Shown piece by piece: positions 1 to 10,537 of a stretch of DNA of 64,000 nt. A program made the position numbers and the translations under genes. How positions within the stretch are numbered: position 1 is the stretch's first letter; every line of letters begins with the position of its first letter. The notes beneath the pieces were generated by a model. The model ran no database searches. It saw nothing but the letters and a program-made list of their open reading frames with translations, and was not told the DNA's origin. This stretch comes from Planctomycetia bacterium (GTDB taxonomy: Bacteria; Planctomycetota; Planctomycetia; Pirellulales; UBA1268). Location: contig BJHK01000010.1 in assembly GCA_014192425.1 (NCBI GenBank), positions 12,228 through 76,227 of the forward strand, read 5' to 3'.

Positions 1-261
1 GCCGATCCTCCGGCTGCGACCAACCGACGTCGCTACAAACTGCCGGGCTACGCCCGGCAGGGAGCCGGGCTTTGCCCGGCGACCGCAAGCCGGAGCAGAC
101 GCTATGTCGGCTGCGACGGCGCGAAAGTCAGCAAGCCTCACGCTCCTCGAGTTTCCGCCGATCCTCCGGCTGCGACCAACCGACGTCGCTACAAACTGCC
201 GGGCTTTGCCCGGCGACCGCAAGCCGGAGCAGACGCTATGTCGGCTGCGACGACGCGAAAT
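1..261. repeat. tandem GC-rich repeat abutting the efp stop codon
   Basis: Two direct copies lie at about 1–127 and 157–261. Both begin GCCGATCCTCCGGCTGCGAC and both end in a block containing GTCGGCTGCGACG followed by CGCGAAA. The first copy has about 22 extra bases made by duplicating its central inverted repeat (GCCGGGC-TTT-GCCCGGC). The second copy runs right up to the efp stop codon. No convincing gene is seen here; the short ORFs are by-products of the repeat. It could be a REP- or MITE-like intergenic element, and the left edge is cut by the window. Confidence 0.75.
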
Positions 262-831
262 TCAGACCTTCACGCGCTCGAGGTAGTCACCCGTCCGCGT
301 GTCGATCTTGATCATGTCACCCTGCTCGATGAAGGCCGGCACCACGACATCGGCACCGGTCTCGAGCTTGACCGGCTTCGTCAGGTTCGTCGCCGTGTTG
401 CCGCGGATGGCGGGCTCCGCGTACTCGACCTTGAGCACCATGTGATTCGGCGGCTCCATCGAGATCGGGTTGCCGTTGTACAGGAGCATTGAGCAGACGG
501 TGCCCTCCTTGATCCACTTCCAGGCGTCGTCGACCTGCTCCTTGGAGAGCTCATACTGCTCGTAACTGGCGTTGTCCATGAACACGAACTGCTCCCCCTG
601 TTTGTAGAGGAACTGCGCGTCGATGGTGTTGATGTCGGCGGCGTCGAGGGAGTCGCCGCTCTTGTAGGTCCGGTCGAGAACCGTGTTGCGGAGCAGGTTG
701 CGGAGCTTGCACTTGTAGAGCGCCTGGCCCTTGCCGGGCTTCACGAAGTTGCACTCGATCATGATGTATGGGTCGCCGTCGATCTGGACCTTCAGACCCT
801 TCTTGAACTCGCTCGTGTTGTAGCCGGGCAC
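262..831 (-). CDS. efp: elongation factor P
   Basis: EF-P binds ribosomes stalled at consecutive prolines and promotes peptide-bond formation. The 189-residue product has the usual family length. It starts PGYNTSEFKKG, carries the KOW-like N-terminal domain, and has the modification loop PGKG with the lysine at residue 34, the position beta-lysylated in E. coli. The C-terminal OB domains follow, ending GDYLERVKV. The start chosen is a GTG with AGGGAGAG just upstream; the reading frame is open about 60 codons further up, but that stretch is not EF-P-like. Divergent from epmB, whose product prepares the lysine modification, which supports a lysylated rather than rhamnosylated EF-P. Confidence 0.96.
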   Translation of the reverse strand: MPGYNTSEFKKGLKVQIDGDPYIMIECNFVKPGKGQALYKCKLRNLLRNTVLDRTYKSGDSLDAADINTIDAQFLYKQGEQFVFMDNASYEQYELSKEQVDDAWKWIKEGTVCSMLLYNGNPISMEPPNHMVLKVEYAEPAIRGNTATNLTKPVKLETGADVVVPAFIEQGDMIKIDTRTGDYLERVKV

Positions 832-1077
832 GTCTCTCTCCCTGGATCGGATTGGTCGGATGCGGTCGGGCTGGTGCGGATGCCGGTAGGCCGGACGCAA
901 CCGCCGGAAAGCGATGCGTTTCCTTCCGGCTCCGGCAGCCTTATCCTGAATGCGGGACAGGCACCGTCCGGCGCACCACAGGCAGACAAGCGTGGCGACG
1001 ATGCCGCGGCCTGTCAACGTCGCCCGGGAATCGGCCCGCTCCGCGGCTCCAGGCCGCCTCAGCCCTCCAGTGCACCC

Positions 1078-2103
1078 ATGCCGGACACCATTTCACCCGC
1101 CGACCTCGTCGAGCCGCGGCGGCCGGCCGCCCGCTGGCAGCGGGAACTGGCCGAGGCGTTTCGCGATCCGGGCGAACTGTGCCGCTTCCTCGACCTCGGT
1201 CCCGAGGTGACGGCCGCAGCCACCGCGGCGCTGGCCGGGTTTCCCCTCCTCGTGCCCCGGGCGTTCGCGGCCCGGATGCGGACCGGCGACCCGGATGATC
1301 CGCTCCTGCTCCAGGTGTTGCCGCGGCCCGCCGAGAAAAGCGCGGTCGAGGGATTCGGCCCCGATCCGGTGGGCGAAGCGGCGGCCCGCTCCGGCCCCGG
1401 CCTGGTGAGGAAGTACGCCGGCCGCGCCCTGGCGCTCGTCACCGGCGGGTGTGCCGTCAACTGCCGCTACTGTTTCCGCCGTGAGTTTCCCTATGCGGAG
1501 AGCGGGGCATCGCAGGCCGGCCTCGCCGTGGCGCTCGCGGCCGTCGCCGCCGACCCGTCCGTCGAGGAATTGATCCTCTCCGGTGGCGACCCGCTGCTCG
1601 TGGACGACGAGCGGCTCGCCGCCATCTTCCGGGCGGCCGCCGCGATCCCGCACGTCCGCCGGCTGCGGATTCATACCCGGCTCCCAGTCGTGCTTCCGTC
1701 GCGGGTCACGGACGAACTCGTTGCCGTGCTGGCCGCCACGCGGCTGACGTGCGTCGTGGTCATTCATGCCAACCATGCGGCGGAACTCGACGACAGCGTC
1801 GCTCGCTGCCTCGGCCGCCTCGCTGCCGCGCCGGCCCTGATGCTCAATCAGGCCGTGCTCCTCGCCGGGATCAACGACTCGGTCGCGGCCCAGCAGGCCC
1901 TCGCCGAGCGGCTCGTCGACATCGGCGTCGTGCCGTACTACTTGCATCTCCTCGACCGCGTTCGCGGCGCCGCCCACTTCGACGTGCCTGAGGCAGCGGC
2001 GCGGGACCTGCACCGCCGGCTCCGCGAGTCGCTGCCGGGGTATCTTGTGCCGCGGCTCGTCCGGGAGGTGCCCGGCGAGCGGGCGAAGGTGCCGATCGGC
2101 TGA
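1078..2103 (+). CDS. epmB: EF-P-modifying lysine 2,3-aminomutase (radical SAM)
   Basis: Converts (S)-alpha-lysine to (R)-beta-lysine for attachment to EF-P by EpmA. The 341-residue protein has the radical-SAM cluster motif CAVNCRYC (Cys125, 129, 132), followed by the typical RREFPY and, later, the LILSGGDPLL and LRIHTRLPVVLP segments of the lysine-2,3-aminomutase/YjeK family. It is shorter than clostridial lysine aminomutase (about 415 residues) and similar to EpmB. The ATG at 1078 was chosen because family similarity begins there; the frame is open to 874. Its place directly opposite efp strongly favours the EF-P role over lysine catabolism. EpmA is not in the window. Confidence 0.92.
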   Translation: MPDTISPADLVEPRRPAARWQRELAEAFRDPGELCRFLDLGPEVTAAATAALAGFPLLVPRAFAARMRTGDPDDPLLLQVLPRPAEKSAVEGFGPDPVGEAAARSGPGLVRKYAGRALALVTGGCAVNCRYCFRREFPYAESGASQAGLAVALAAVAADPSVEELILSGGDPLLVDDERLAAIFRAAAAIPHVRRLRIHTRLPVVLPSRVTDELVAVLAATRLTCVVVIHANHAAELDDSVARCLGRLAAAPALMLNQAVLLAGINDSVAAQQALAERLVDIGVVPYYLHLLDRVRGAAHFDVPEAAARDLHRRLRESLPGYLVPRLVREVPGERAKVPIG

Positions 2104-2215
2104 GGGCCCGGAGCGAGGCACGGAGTCTGCCCGGCCACGGTCCACGCTCCGTTCGCGTGGCCCTGCCGGCCGGCAGGGCGTACACTGCAACCGTGAAATT
2201 CGCTGCGGAGGGCCT

Positions 2216-3109
2216 ATGAAGATCCTGATTGGTGTCGATGGCTCGGAGACGTCGTTCGACGCGGTGCGGCTCGTGGCCCGCCTCGTCGATCCGACCCGCG
2301 ACGGTGTCGCCGTCTACTTCTCCCCCCTGGAACTCGAGAAGCGGCTGCCGGGCCGTCCGCGGTCGATCGTCGACGGTGCGGCGGCGGCCCTGTTCGAGGA
2401 GGCCTGCGGCCTGCTGCCCGGCGGGTTCGCCCGTGCGCCCGAGATGATCTGCAGCTCCAAGGCGGCCGCCGTCGGGCTGCTCGAATCGGCCGCCGAGTGG
2501 AAGGCCGATCTGCTCGTCGTCGGCGCCCGCGGCCATGGGTCGCTGGAACGGTTGCTGCTCGGCAGCGTGTCCCGGGCCGTGGTCCACGGGGCCAGTCTCC
2601 CGGTGCTCGTGGCCCGCTCGGCCGCGGCCCACGACCCGCTCCGCGTCCTCGCCTGCCATCATCCTGCCAGTGGGGCCGCCGTCGCGCAGACGGTGGGACG
2701 CCTGCGCTGGCCACCGGGCACCGTGGGCAGCGTCATCGGCGTCACCGAATCGCTGCTCGTGGGCCCCGTTCCTGACTGGGTGCGCACCCGGGTCCGCGAC
2801 CCCGATGCGGCCGCGATGGCGCAGGCCTGGCAACGCGAGCACGACGACGAGCGGGCCACGCTTACGGGTCGACTGGCCGCGTTTCAGGAAATGCTCCCGG
2901 AACCGTTCCACGGTCAGGAGCCGATCGTGGCCGAGGGCAATCCGGCGGAACGCATCCTCGAGCGAGCCCAGGCCGATGCGATCGACCTGATCGTGCTCGG
3001 GAGAACGCCGACCGATGCCTTCTCCCGCTGGCTTCTGGGAAGCACGTCCGAGGCCGTGCTGTCGCAGGCCGCCGCCAGCGTGCTGCTCGTTCCCGTGACG
3101 AAGACCTGA
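2216..3109 (+). CDS. tandem-domain universal stress protein
   Basis: Product of 297 residues made of two Usp domains. The first starts MKILIGVDGSE, the classical beta-1/phosphate-loop start, and contains the ATP-binding signature VGARGHGSLERLLLGS. The second, near the C-terminus, has VLGRTPTDAFSRWLLGSTSE, a degenerate version of the same G-x2-G-x9-GS motif. Usp proteins are cytosolic nucleotide-binding proteins tied to stress survival; the specific role here is not deducible. It lies 112 bp downstream of epmB on the same strand and converges with kdsB (13-bp gap). Confidence 0.88.
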   Translation: MKILIGVDGSETSFDAVRLVARLVDPTRDGVAVYFSPLELEKRLPGRPRSIVDGAAAALFEEACGLLPGGFARAPEMICSSKAAAVGLLESAAEWKADLLVVGARGHGSLERLLLGSVSRAVVHGASLPVLVARSAAAHDPLRVLACHHPASGAAVAQTVGRLRWPPGTVGSVIGVTESLLVGPVPDWVRTRVRDPDAAAMAQAWQREHDDERATLTGRLAAFQEMLPEPFHGQEPIVAEGNPAERILERAQADAIDLIVLGRTPTDAFSRWLLGSTSEAVLSQAAASVLLVPVTKT

Positions 3110-3122
3110 CCGGAAACCGCCG

Positions 3123-3917
3123 TCAGCCGGCCGTCCGCATCCGCTCGACGAACGCGGCATAGTCCCGCGGCGTGTCGATGCCGCGGGCCGCATGCTCGAT
3201 CACGCCCGCCACGATCGGGATTCCGGCCTCGATGACCCGCAGTTGCTCGAGGCTCTCGACCGCGGCGAGGCGGGATTCCGGCAGCGCGTTCCAGGCCTGG
3301 AGAACGCTGCGTCTATAGGCATACAGGCCGACGTGCTGCCAGTAGAGCGGCGGCACGGCCCGGAGCAGGTCCGCGGTCCAGTCGCGGGCGGCCGGCACCG
3401 GCGCCCTGCTGAAGACGATCGCCCGCCAGGCCTCGGCGACGACCGCTCCTGTCGCATCCCGCCAGGGCGTGAGCACCGCCTTCACGGCCGCCGGATCGTG
3501 GAGATCGTCCTCGCGCCGCAGCGGTGTCACGAGCGTGGCCGCGCCCGCCTCGGGGCAGCGGCCGAGCAGGTCGACCGCCGTGTCGATCGCCGCGCCTGCC
3601 AACTCCGGCTCGTCCCCCTGCACGTTGACGATGATCTCCGCGTCCGGCAGCCGGTCGAGCGCCTCGACGATCCGTGCCGTGCCGCTCGTGCACTCGGGGG
3701 ACGTCATCACCGCCTCGCCGCCGAAGCCGCGGACGGCCGCGGCGATCTCGGCGCTGTCCGTGGCGACCACCACGTGTCCGGCCGTCCGCGACCGGCGGGC
3801 GGCCAGCCACGTGTGCTCCACGAGTGGGCGACCGGTCTCGGCGAGCAGCATCTTGCGCGGCAGCCGACTGCTCGACAGGCGGGCCGGTACCACGATGACG
3901 ACGGACGGGTGTGGCAT
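3123..3917 (-). CDS. kdsB: CMP-KDO synthetase
   Basis: 3-deoxy-manno-octulosonate cytidylyltransferase activates KDO with CTP for the inner core of lipopolysaccharide. The 264-residue length is typical. The N-terminal signature VVPARLSSSRLPRKML is the nucleotide-binding loop. VVATDS and IIVNVQGDEPE (metal and CTP binding), WQHVGLYAYR and LEQLRVIEAG follow in the family order. Its presence implies an outer membrane with KDO-containing lipopolysaccharide, consistent with a planctomycete. Transcribed away from glmS. Confidence 0.95.
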   Translation of the reverse strand: MPHPSVVIVVPARLSSSRLPRKMLLAETGRPLVEHTWLAARRSRTAGHVVVATDSAEIAAAVRGFGGEAVMTSPECTSGTARIVEALDRLPDAEIIVNVQGDEPELAGAAIDTAVDLLGRCPEAGAATLVTPLRREDDLHDPAAVKAVLTPWRDATGAVVAEAWRAIVFSRAPVPAARDWTADLLRAVPPLYWQHVGLYAYRRSVLQAWNALPESRLAAVESLEQLRVIEAGIPIVAGVIEHAARGIDTPRDYAAFVERMRTAG

Positions 3918-3980
3918 GGAATTATGGCACCGGCGGTGCCGATGGGGTACGCTACGGACGGGAGCGGGCGTCGGGAAAGC

Positions 3981-4055
3981 CCGGTTCGTGAAAGCCCGGT
4001 TCAGGTGGCCCCGGTTCAGGTGGCCCCGGTTCAGGTGGCCCCGGTTCAGGGGGCG
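3981..4055. repeat. 15-bp tandem repeat, five units, just before glmS
   Basis: Five head-to-tail 15-bp units with consensus CCGGTTCAGGTGGCC. The middle three are identical; the first (CCGGTTCGTGAAAGC) and last (CCGGTTCAGGGGGCG) are degenerate. The array ends 20 bp before the glmS start codon and therefore probably lies in its 5' leader or promoter. Copy number could vary by slippage. Confidence 0.9.
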
Positions 4056-4075
4056 CGGCGACGGAGATTCTGCAC

Positions 4076-5962
<1,887 letters not shown>

Positions 5963-6032
5963 GCCGTCGGGCCGGCTTCACAATCAGCCGCGCCGGCCGG
6001 ATCGGGCCCCGGCGGGACGGGTAAACGACCGG

Positions 6033-6060
6033 CGCCGCGGCCGCGCCGCGGCCGTTTCTT
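6033..6060 (+). terminator. probable glmS terminator
   Basis: A very GC-rich inverted repeat built from two GCCGCGGC blocks is followed directly by GTTTCTT. It sits about 70 bp after the glmS stop and before tRNA-Leu. The T tract is short, so termination efficiency is uncertain. Confidence 0.5.
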
Positions 6061-6086
6061 GCAGGCCGAACGGCCGTTGCTAGGAT
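6059..6086 (+). promoter_or_regulatory. putative sigma70-type promoter for tRNA-Leu
   Basis: TTGCAG (6059–6064) and TAGGAT (6081–6086) are separated by 16 bp and placed about 15 bp before the tRNA-Leu 5' end. The -35 overlaps the T tract of the preceding hairpin. Confidence 0.5.
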
Positions 6087-6101
6087 TTGAATCAGTCACT
6101 T

Positions 6102-6185
6102 GCCCGAGTGGCGGAATTGGCAGACGCGCAAGATTCAGGTTCTTGTCCAGGTAACTGGGTGGAGGTTCAAGTCCTCTCTCGGGCA
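6102..6185 (+). tRNA. tRNA-Leu (anticodon CAG)
   Basis: 84 nt with acceptor arms GCCCGAG/CTCGGGC and discriminator A. The anticodon stem CAAGA/TCTTG encloses loop TTCAGGT, and a long class-II variable arm precedes the T arm GGAGG-TTCAAGT-CCTCT. The 3' CCA is not encoded. It decodes CUG, expected to be a major leucine codon in this GC-rich genome. Confidence 0.95.
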
Positions 6186-6289
6186 TTTTGCCGGGTGTTT
6201 GCGAATCCGTGGCGCTCCCGTCGGCCGCCTGCCGAGGGTCAGCCGGCGGCGCGGTTGCCCGTGTCGCAGTCGGCGGTACGATGGCTCTC

Positions 6290-6362
6290 GAGGCTGTAGC
6301 TCAGTCGGTAGAGCATCGGACTTTTAATCCGTTGGTCCTGGGTTCGAGCCCCAGCAGCCTCA
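6290..6362 (+). tRNA. tRNA-Lys (anticodon TTT)
   Basis: 73 nt with acceptor arms GAGGCTG/CAGCCTC, anticodon loop CTTTTAA, T arm CTGGG-TTCGAGC-CCCAG and discriminator A. No encoded CCA. The outermost anticodon-stem pair is a T·T mismatch. It lies 104 bp after tRNA-Leu and is probably cotranscribed. Confidence 0.95.
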
Positions 6363-6406
6363 CTCGTGCTCATCGGCGAACTGCGGCCATCTGGAAGCAG
6401 GCGGCG

Positions 6407-7639
6407 TCAACCCGCTTCGCAGGCGGGCCGGGATGACCGACGCTGGATCCGGCTCCGGACCCGACGCAGGAACCGGCGGCCCTCGGCGACGACGCGCTTG
6501 CCGATCGATCGCCGTCGACGGGCGAGCGTGTCGCGGGCGAGCGTGTCGCGGGCGAGCGTGTCGCGGGCGAGCGTGTCGCGGACGACGCCGAGTTCCGCGT
6601 GCGCGGTGTGCAGGCGGCGTTCCAGGTCGCAGCGCTCCGACTCGAAGGCGGCTCGCTCGGCCTGCCACCGGGCGGCGGCGTCCGCCGCCTGCTGGCACGC
6701 CACCGCGACGTCGTGATCCCGCTCGGCCACGAGCCGGTTCTCCAGCGCGGCGCGGTCCGCCGTCGCGCGGACCTGCGTCTCGCGAACCCGCGCGATTCCC
6801 CGCCACCATTCCGTGATCGCTGCCGTGGTGAGATCCGGGCCGGTCGCATCGGACCGCTCCGCGCTTCCACCAGCACCGGCCAGATCCCGCAACGCTGCGT
6901 ACAGACGGGTCGACTCGGGATGCGCCCCTTCGACGAGCGCGCGCCGCTCGCCGGCCCTGCCGGTCTCCAGCAGTTCCGGCTCGTACACGTCGCGTGGTTG
7001 ATCGAGCGATCTGCCGAGCAGCACGCCGACCTGGTTCACGAAGCCCGCGGGGTCGGCTGCCATCCGGGCGGTGTCGATGACCCTGCACCGCTGGCGGTTC
7101 GCCTGCACGAAGTCGAGGATGCGCCGGTTGTAGGAGACCCAGAGATCGACCGCGAGCCGGGGGTGGATCGCGAACACCTCGTCACCGCGGCGAAACAACG
7201 AGTCGACGACCTCCCACGGCGGCCTGACCAGGAACAGGAACCGGGCCTCGGGAATCAGGCCGGCCCAGAAGTCGAGCACCAGCGTCGTCCGCGGATCCTT
7301 CCAGCCCCACACGCGTCCGGGCGCGCGGCGCCGGTCGCACAGTGCCTGAGCATCGGCATGCAGGGACGGGGGCACGATGATCGAGTCGTGGCACGTGAAG
7401 CCGTCCCGCGACAAGCCGTTGGCGGCGAGGATCTGCTCGTGCAATCGCACGAACTCGAGATCCTCGAAATGGCCCCGCGGATTGCCGGTGGCCGGCCCCA
7501 TCAACTGCTCGCCGACATGCACCCCGGCGCCGGCCAGCAGGGCGGTGGCCAGCGAGGTTCCCGAGCGATGCATGCCCGTGATCACCAGCGCGGCGGCCTG
7601 CGCACCGTCCGGCCGGGAGTCGTCCGCGGAGTGGGGCAT
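6407..7639 (-). CDS. sulfotransferase-family protein with C-terminal coiled coil
   Basis: Product of 410 residues. The N-terminal half has the sulfotransferase P-loop GMHRSGTS (residues 22–29, the PAPS 5'-phosphosulfate loop), then WGWKDPRTT and FLFLVRPPWEVVDSLFRR, matching the 3'-phosphate-binding region. From about residue 270 the chain is Ala/Arg/Glu-rich and predicted coiled coil, then comes four-fold DTLAR and a strongly basic tail (RRFLRRVRSRIQRR). The acceptor is unknown; a polysaccharide or protein is possible. Start ATG has CGGAGCG upstream. The coiled coil and basic tail are unusual for a simple cytosolic sulfotransferase and suggest self-association or binding to an acidic surface. 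Confidence 0.8.
   Translation of the reverse strand: MPHSADDSRPDGAQAAALVITGMHRSGTSLATALLAGAGVHVGEQLMGPATGNPRGHFEDLEFVRLHEQILAANGLSRDGFTCHDSIIVPPSLHADAQALCDRRRAPGRVWGWKDPRTTLVLDFWAGLIPEARFLFLVRPPWEVVDSLFRRGDEVFAIHPRLAVDLWVSYNRRILDFVQANRQRCRVIDTARMAADPAGFVNQVGVLLGRSLDQPRDVYEPELLETGRAGERRALVEGAHPESTRLYAALRDLAGAGGSAERSDATGPDLTTAAITEWWRGIARVRETQVRATADRAALENRLVAERDHDVAVACQQAADAAARWQAERAAFESERCDLERRLHTAHAELGVVRDTLARDTLARDTLARDTLARRRRSIGKRVVAEGRRFLRRVRSRIQRRSSRPACEAG
6520..6579. repeat. 15-bp tandem repeat (four units) inside the sulfotransferase gene
   Basis: Four identical units GGGCGAGCGTGTCGC, read on the minus strand as in-frame DTLAR pentapeptides. Being a multiple of three, copy-number change would lengthen or shorten the coiled coil without a frameshift. 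Confidence 0.92.
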
Positions 7640-7768
7640 GCGAGCGAACGCTCCGGAAACAGGGAAATCTCGGGGGTTGTTTCAATCATTCCGCCGGGCG
7701 TCAAGGCGACTTTGCCCGGGGCGTGTCTCCCGGGCGGCGGAGCCGGCTGCGGGCCGCTGAACGGACCG

Positions 7769-8449
7769 TCAGGCGAGGCCGGGGTCCGCCAGCAGGCGGC
7801 GCGGGGCGCCGATGTCGAGCACGTGCACGACGCCCGTATGGCCGGCCGCAGCCGGCCGGTCGAAGCCGATTTTGCGGGCCACGAACGTGGCGGTGATGTC
7901 GGCCCGCACGCAGGGGCCGAGCGGCTCCCCCGAGTCGCAGTCGAGCCCCGATGGCAGGTCGACCGCGAACACCCTCGCCCCCCCGGCCGCCCTGACCCGC
8001 TCGATCGCCGCGATCGCCGTCGCCGTCGCGCCGCGGGCCGGCCCCGTGGCGCCGGTGCCGAGCAGGGCGTCGACGATCCACCGCGCGTCGGAGAGGGCCT
8101 CGTCCCATGCCGCCGCGGAGGCCGGCTCCAAGGAAACGATCGGCATGCCGGCGGCGACCGCGACCCGGTGATTCGTGGCGGCGTCGCCGGTGAGCCGCGC
8201 CGGATCGGCGGCCATCAGCAGCCGCACGGCATGGCCGGCGAGTTCGAGGTGCCGGGCCATGACGAAGCCGTCGCCAGCGTTGTTGCCCCGGCCGCAGACG
8301 ATCGCGATCGCCGCGCCGGGCGCAAGGTCGTGGAGCAGCGCGGCGGCGTTTCGCCCGGCATTCTCCATGAGCACGATGCCCGGCAGTCCGAAGTCCTCGA
8401 TGGCGCGGCGATCGACGTCGCGCACCTCGGCCCTTGTCAGCGACCTCAT
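7769..8449 (-). CDS. nnrE: NAD(P)H-hydrate epimerase
   Basis: Epimerizes the R form of damaged NAD(P)H hydrate so that the S-specific dehydratase can repair it. The 226-residue protein is the YjeF N-terminal domain only, with [12 protein letters not shown] (about 52–62), VDALLGTG and [15 protein letters not shown]. The C-terminal dehydratase domain (NnrD) fused in E. coli is absent. The ATG overlaps the stop of the DUF2256 gene by ATGA, so the two are probably translationally coupled. Confidence 0.9.
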   Translation of the reverse strand: MRSLTRAEVRDVDRRAIEDFGLPGIVLMENAGRNAAALLHDLAPGAAIAIVCGRGNNAGDGFVMARHLELAGHAVRLLMAADPARLTGDAATNHRVAVAAGMPIVSLEPASAAAWDEALSDARWIVDALLGTGATGPARGATATAIAAIERVRAAGGARVFAVDLPSGLDCDSGEPLGPCVRADITATFVARKIGFDRPAAAGHTGVVHVLDIGAPRRLLADPGLA

Positions 8450-8619
8450 GGCACGCGGCTCGCAGACGGCCCCCGGCCGCGGCAGCGGTCGCTGCAGTAG
8501 CGGACCTGCTCCCAGCAGCGCTCCCATTTCTTGCGCCATGCGAACGGCCGGCCGCAGGCGGCGCATTTCTTCGGCGCCGGCTGCCCCGGTCGTCGGTTCA
8601 GGCTGTCTCGACGGCCCAT
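8446..8619 (-). CDS. DUF2256 small zinc-ribbon-like protein
   Basis: 57-residue basic protein with [15 protein letters not shown] followed by YCSDRC, the CxxC…CxxxC signature of the DUF2256 family, presumably binding one zinc. Its 5' end overlaps the end of cstA by 22 bp in another frame, and its stop overlaps the nnrE start (ATGA), so it sits in a tightly packed operon. The biochemical function of the family is not known to me. Confidence 0.85.
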   Translation of the reverse strand: MGRRDSLNRRPGQPAPKKCAACGRPFAWRKKWERCWEQVRYCSDRCRGRGPSASRVP

Positions 8620-10394
8620 CGGCGCGGCTCCGGCTCGAGGCGGGCCCCGCCCGCCCCCGGCGGCCCCTGGGAGATGACGAGGGCCCGGATCGCCTCGACG
8701 AGCATGATCGCCGCCAGCAGCAGGAGCACGACCCCCGCCCAGGGCACGGGGTCGGCCGGCAGGGCGAACCCGGCATCCGTGCGGAACCGCGGCAGCGTCA
8801 TCGCGGCCAACGCCCAGGTGCTCATCACGTACATGAACGCTGTCGGCAGGCCGGTCACGAGCCAGACCCAGGCCGCGCGGCGCGTCCGCCACAGCCAGAC
8901 CGTGATGCCGAGGAGCGTGAGGGCGGCCAGCAGCTGGTTGCTTGCCCCGAACAGGGCCCAGAACGTCCTCCAGGCGGGCACGGGTTTGCCGGCGGCATCG
9001 AGGCTCGGCCTGAGCAGCAGGAGCAGGGGCACGCCGGCGGTGAGCGCCGTCCCCAGCCAGGAGCCGGCCCGGCCGGAGAGACCGGTCAGCTCCTCGATGA
9101 TGTACCGGCCGAGCCGCGTGCAGACGTCGAGCGTGTCGTAGACGAACGTCGTGAACGCCATCAGGGCGAAGGAGACGCCGAACGCCTTGGGGATCCACAA
9201 GCTTGTCAGAAAATCACCCATCCCGTTGGCGTAGATCTGATTTGGCTGGGGCGTGGCGAGAAGCTCATGCCCCGTCGGGAGCACCATCACGCAGCACAGG
9301 CTGACCACCGCCACCAGGGCCTCGAGGAGCATCGTGCCGTAGCCGATCGGCCGGGCGTCGGTCTCGCGGCGCAGCTGCTTGCTCGTCGTGCCCGAGGCGA
9401 TCAGCGCGTGGAAGCCCGAGCAGGCGCCGCAGGCGATCGTGATGAACAGCATCGGCACGAGCGGCTGGCCATTGGCCGCCTGCCAGCCGGTGAAGGCCGG
9501 ATAGCGGACACAGGCGTCGCCGCCGCAGATGGCGGCCAGCGACCGGTCACCGGCGACGAGGCCGAAGGCGGCGCCGGCGAGCGCCACGTAGAGAAAACAG
9601 CCGCCCAGGTGCCCGCGCGGCTGGAGCAGGAGCCACATCGGCAGCAGCGCCGCCACCAGGCAGTAGCCGAGGAGCAGGCCGCCCCACATCTTCTGGGCCG
9701 TGGCGTCGCCGACACCCAACGCCACACCGAGGTCGAACGGGGCCTGCTGCCCGGCCCAGATCGCCAGGCCCACCAGCGGCAGGAAGATGATCGTCGCCAG
9801 CCAGAGCGGCATCCGCCCGAACCGCATGCACAGGCCCATCAGCAGCGGCAGCACGAGATACAACAGGCTCGACGTGGCGATCCCGCCACCGGAGACGGTC
9901 GCGCCGTTCTCCAGCGTCTGCCGGCCGACGAAGCTCGCCGCGGTGATGTCGGTGAAGGCCACGATGATGTACACCAGCGCGATCCAGATGAAGGCCAGGA
10001 ACAGGACGTAGCAGCGGCCGCTCATGTGCTCGCGAACCACCTCGGCGATCGACCGGGCCTTGTGGCGGACCGAGACCACCAGCGCCGCGAAGTCGTGCAC
10101 GCCGCCGATGAGAATGCTGCCGCAGAGAATCCAGAGCAGGGCCGGCAGCCAGCCGAAGGCGACGCCGGCGAGAATCGGGCCGACGATCGGCCCGGCGGCC
10201 GCGATCGCCGAGAAGTGCTGCCCGAGGAGGAGCTGCGGGGCGATCGGCTCATAGTCGACGTCGTCGCGAAGGGTGACCGCGGGCGTGGCGGCTGCGGCGT
10301 CGAGGCGGAACAGCCGGGCGAGCAGGCCGCCGTAGACCAGGTAGGCGGCGGCGAGGACCGCCGCGCTCGGCAGCAGGACGACGAGCAGGCTCAT
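8598..10394 (-). CDS. cstA: CstA-family carbon starvation / pyruvate-peptide transporter
   Basis: Integral membrane protein of 598 residues with well over ten hydrophobic segments. Family landmarks: an early segment with [10 protein letters not shown] and [20 protein letters not shown], and a central [22 protein letters not shown] stretch. CstA transporters import peptides or pyruvate during carbon limitation. It is shorter than E. coli CstA (about 700), as in many other phyla. The C-terminal charged tail overlaps the DUF2256 gene. First gene of an apparent cstA–DUF2256–nnrE operon. Confidence 0.9.
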   Translation of the reverse strand: MSLLVVLLPSAAVLAAAYLVYGGLLARLFRLDAAAATPAVTLRDDVDYEPIAPQLLLGQHFSAIAAAGPIVGPILAGVAFGWLPALLWILCGSILIGGVHDFAALVVSVRHKARSIAEVVREHMSGRCYVLFLAFIWIALVYIIVAFTDITAASFVGRQTLENGATVSGGGIATSSLLYLVLPLLMGLCMRFGRMPLWLATIIFLPLVGLAIWAGQQAPFDLGVALGVGDATAQKMWGGLLLGYCLVAALLPMWLLLQPRGHLGGCFLYVALAGAAFGLVAGDRSLAAICGGDACVRYPAFTGWQAANGQPLVPMLFITIACGACSGFHALIASGTTSKQLRRETDARPIGYGTMLLEALVAVVSLCCVMVLPTGHELLATPQPNQIYANGMGDFLTSLWIPKAFGVSFALMAFTTFVYDTLDVCTRLGRYIIEELTGLSGRAGSWLGTALTAGVPLLLLLRPSLDAAGKPVPAWRTFWALFGASNQLLAALTLLGITVWLWRTRRAAWVWLVTGLPTAFMYVMSTWALAAMTLPRFRTDAGFALPADPVPWAGVVLLLLAAIMLVEAIRALVISQGPPGAGGARLEPEPRRWAVETA

Positions 10395-10537
10395 GCCGAA
10401 ACGCTCCCAAAACCGGCCGATTGCCCGGGCGGGTTTTCCGCCGGGCCGGCACCGTGTACATCATGCGCTGCGGGCGGGGCTGCGTCGATGCGGACGACGG
10501 CGGACCGCCCGCAGACCGATCCCCGAGGAGAGCCCGC

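Noticed and set aside
832-1017. N-terminal extension of EF-P by about 60 residues
   Set aside because: The extra residues do not resemble EF-P, and the GTG at 831 has a good ribosome-binding site and gives the family length.
3981-4055. CRISPR-like repeats
   Set aside because: Units are contiguous 15-mers without spacers and no cas genes are present.
3918-4075. glmS ribozyme upstream of glmS
   Set aside because: The leader is short and taken up by the tandem repeat; no conserved glmS ribozyme core was recognised.
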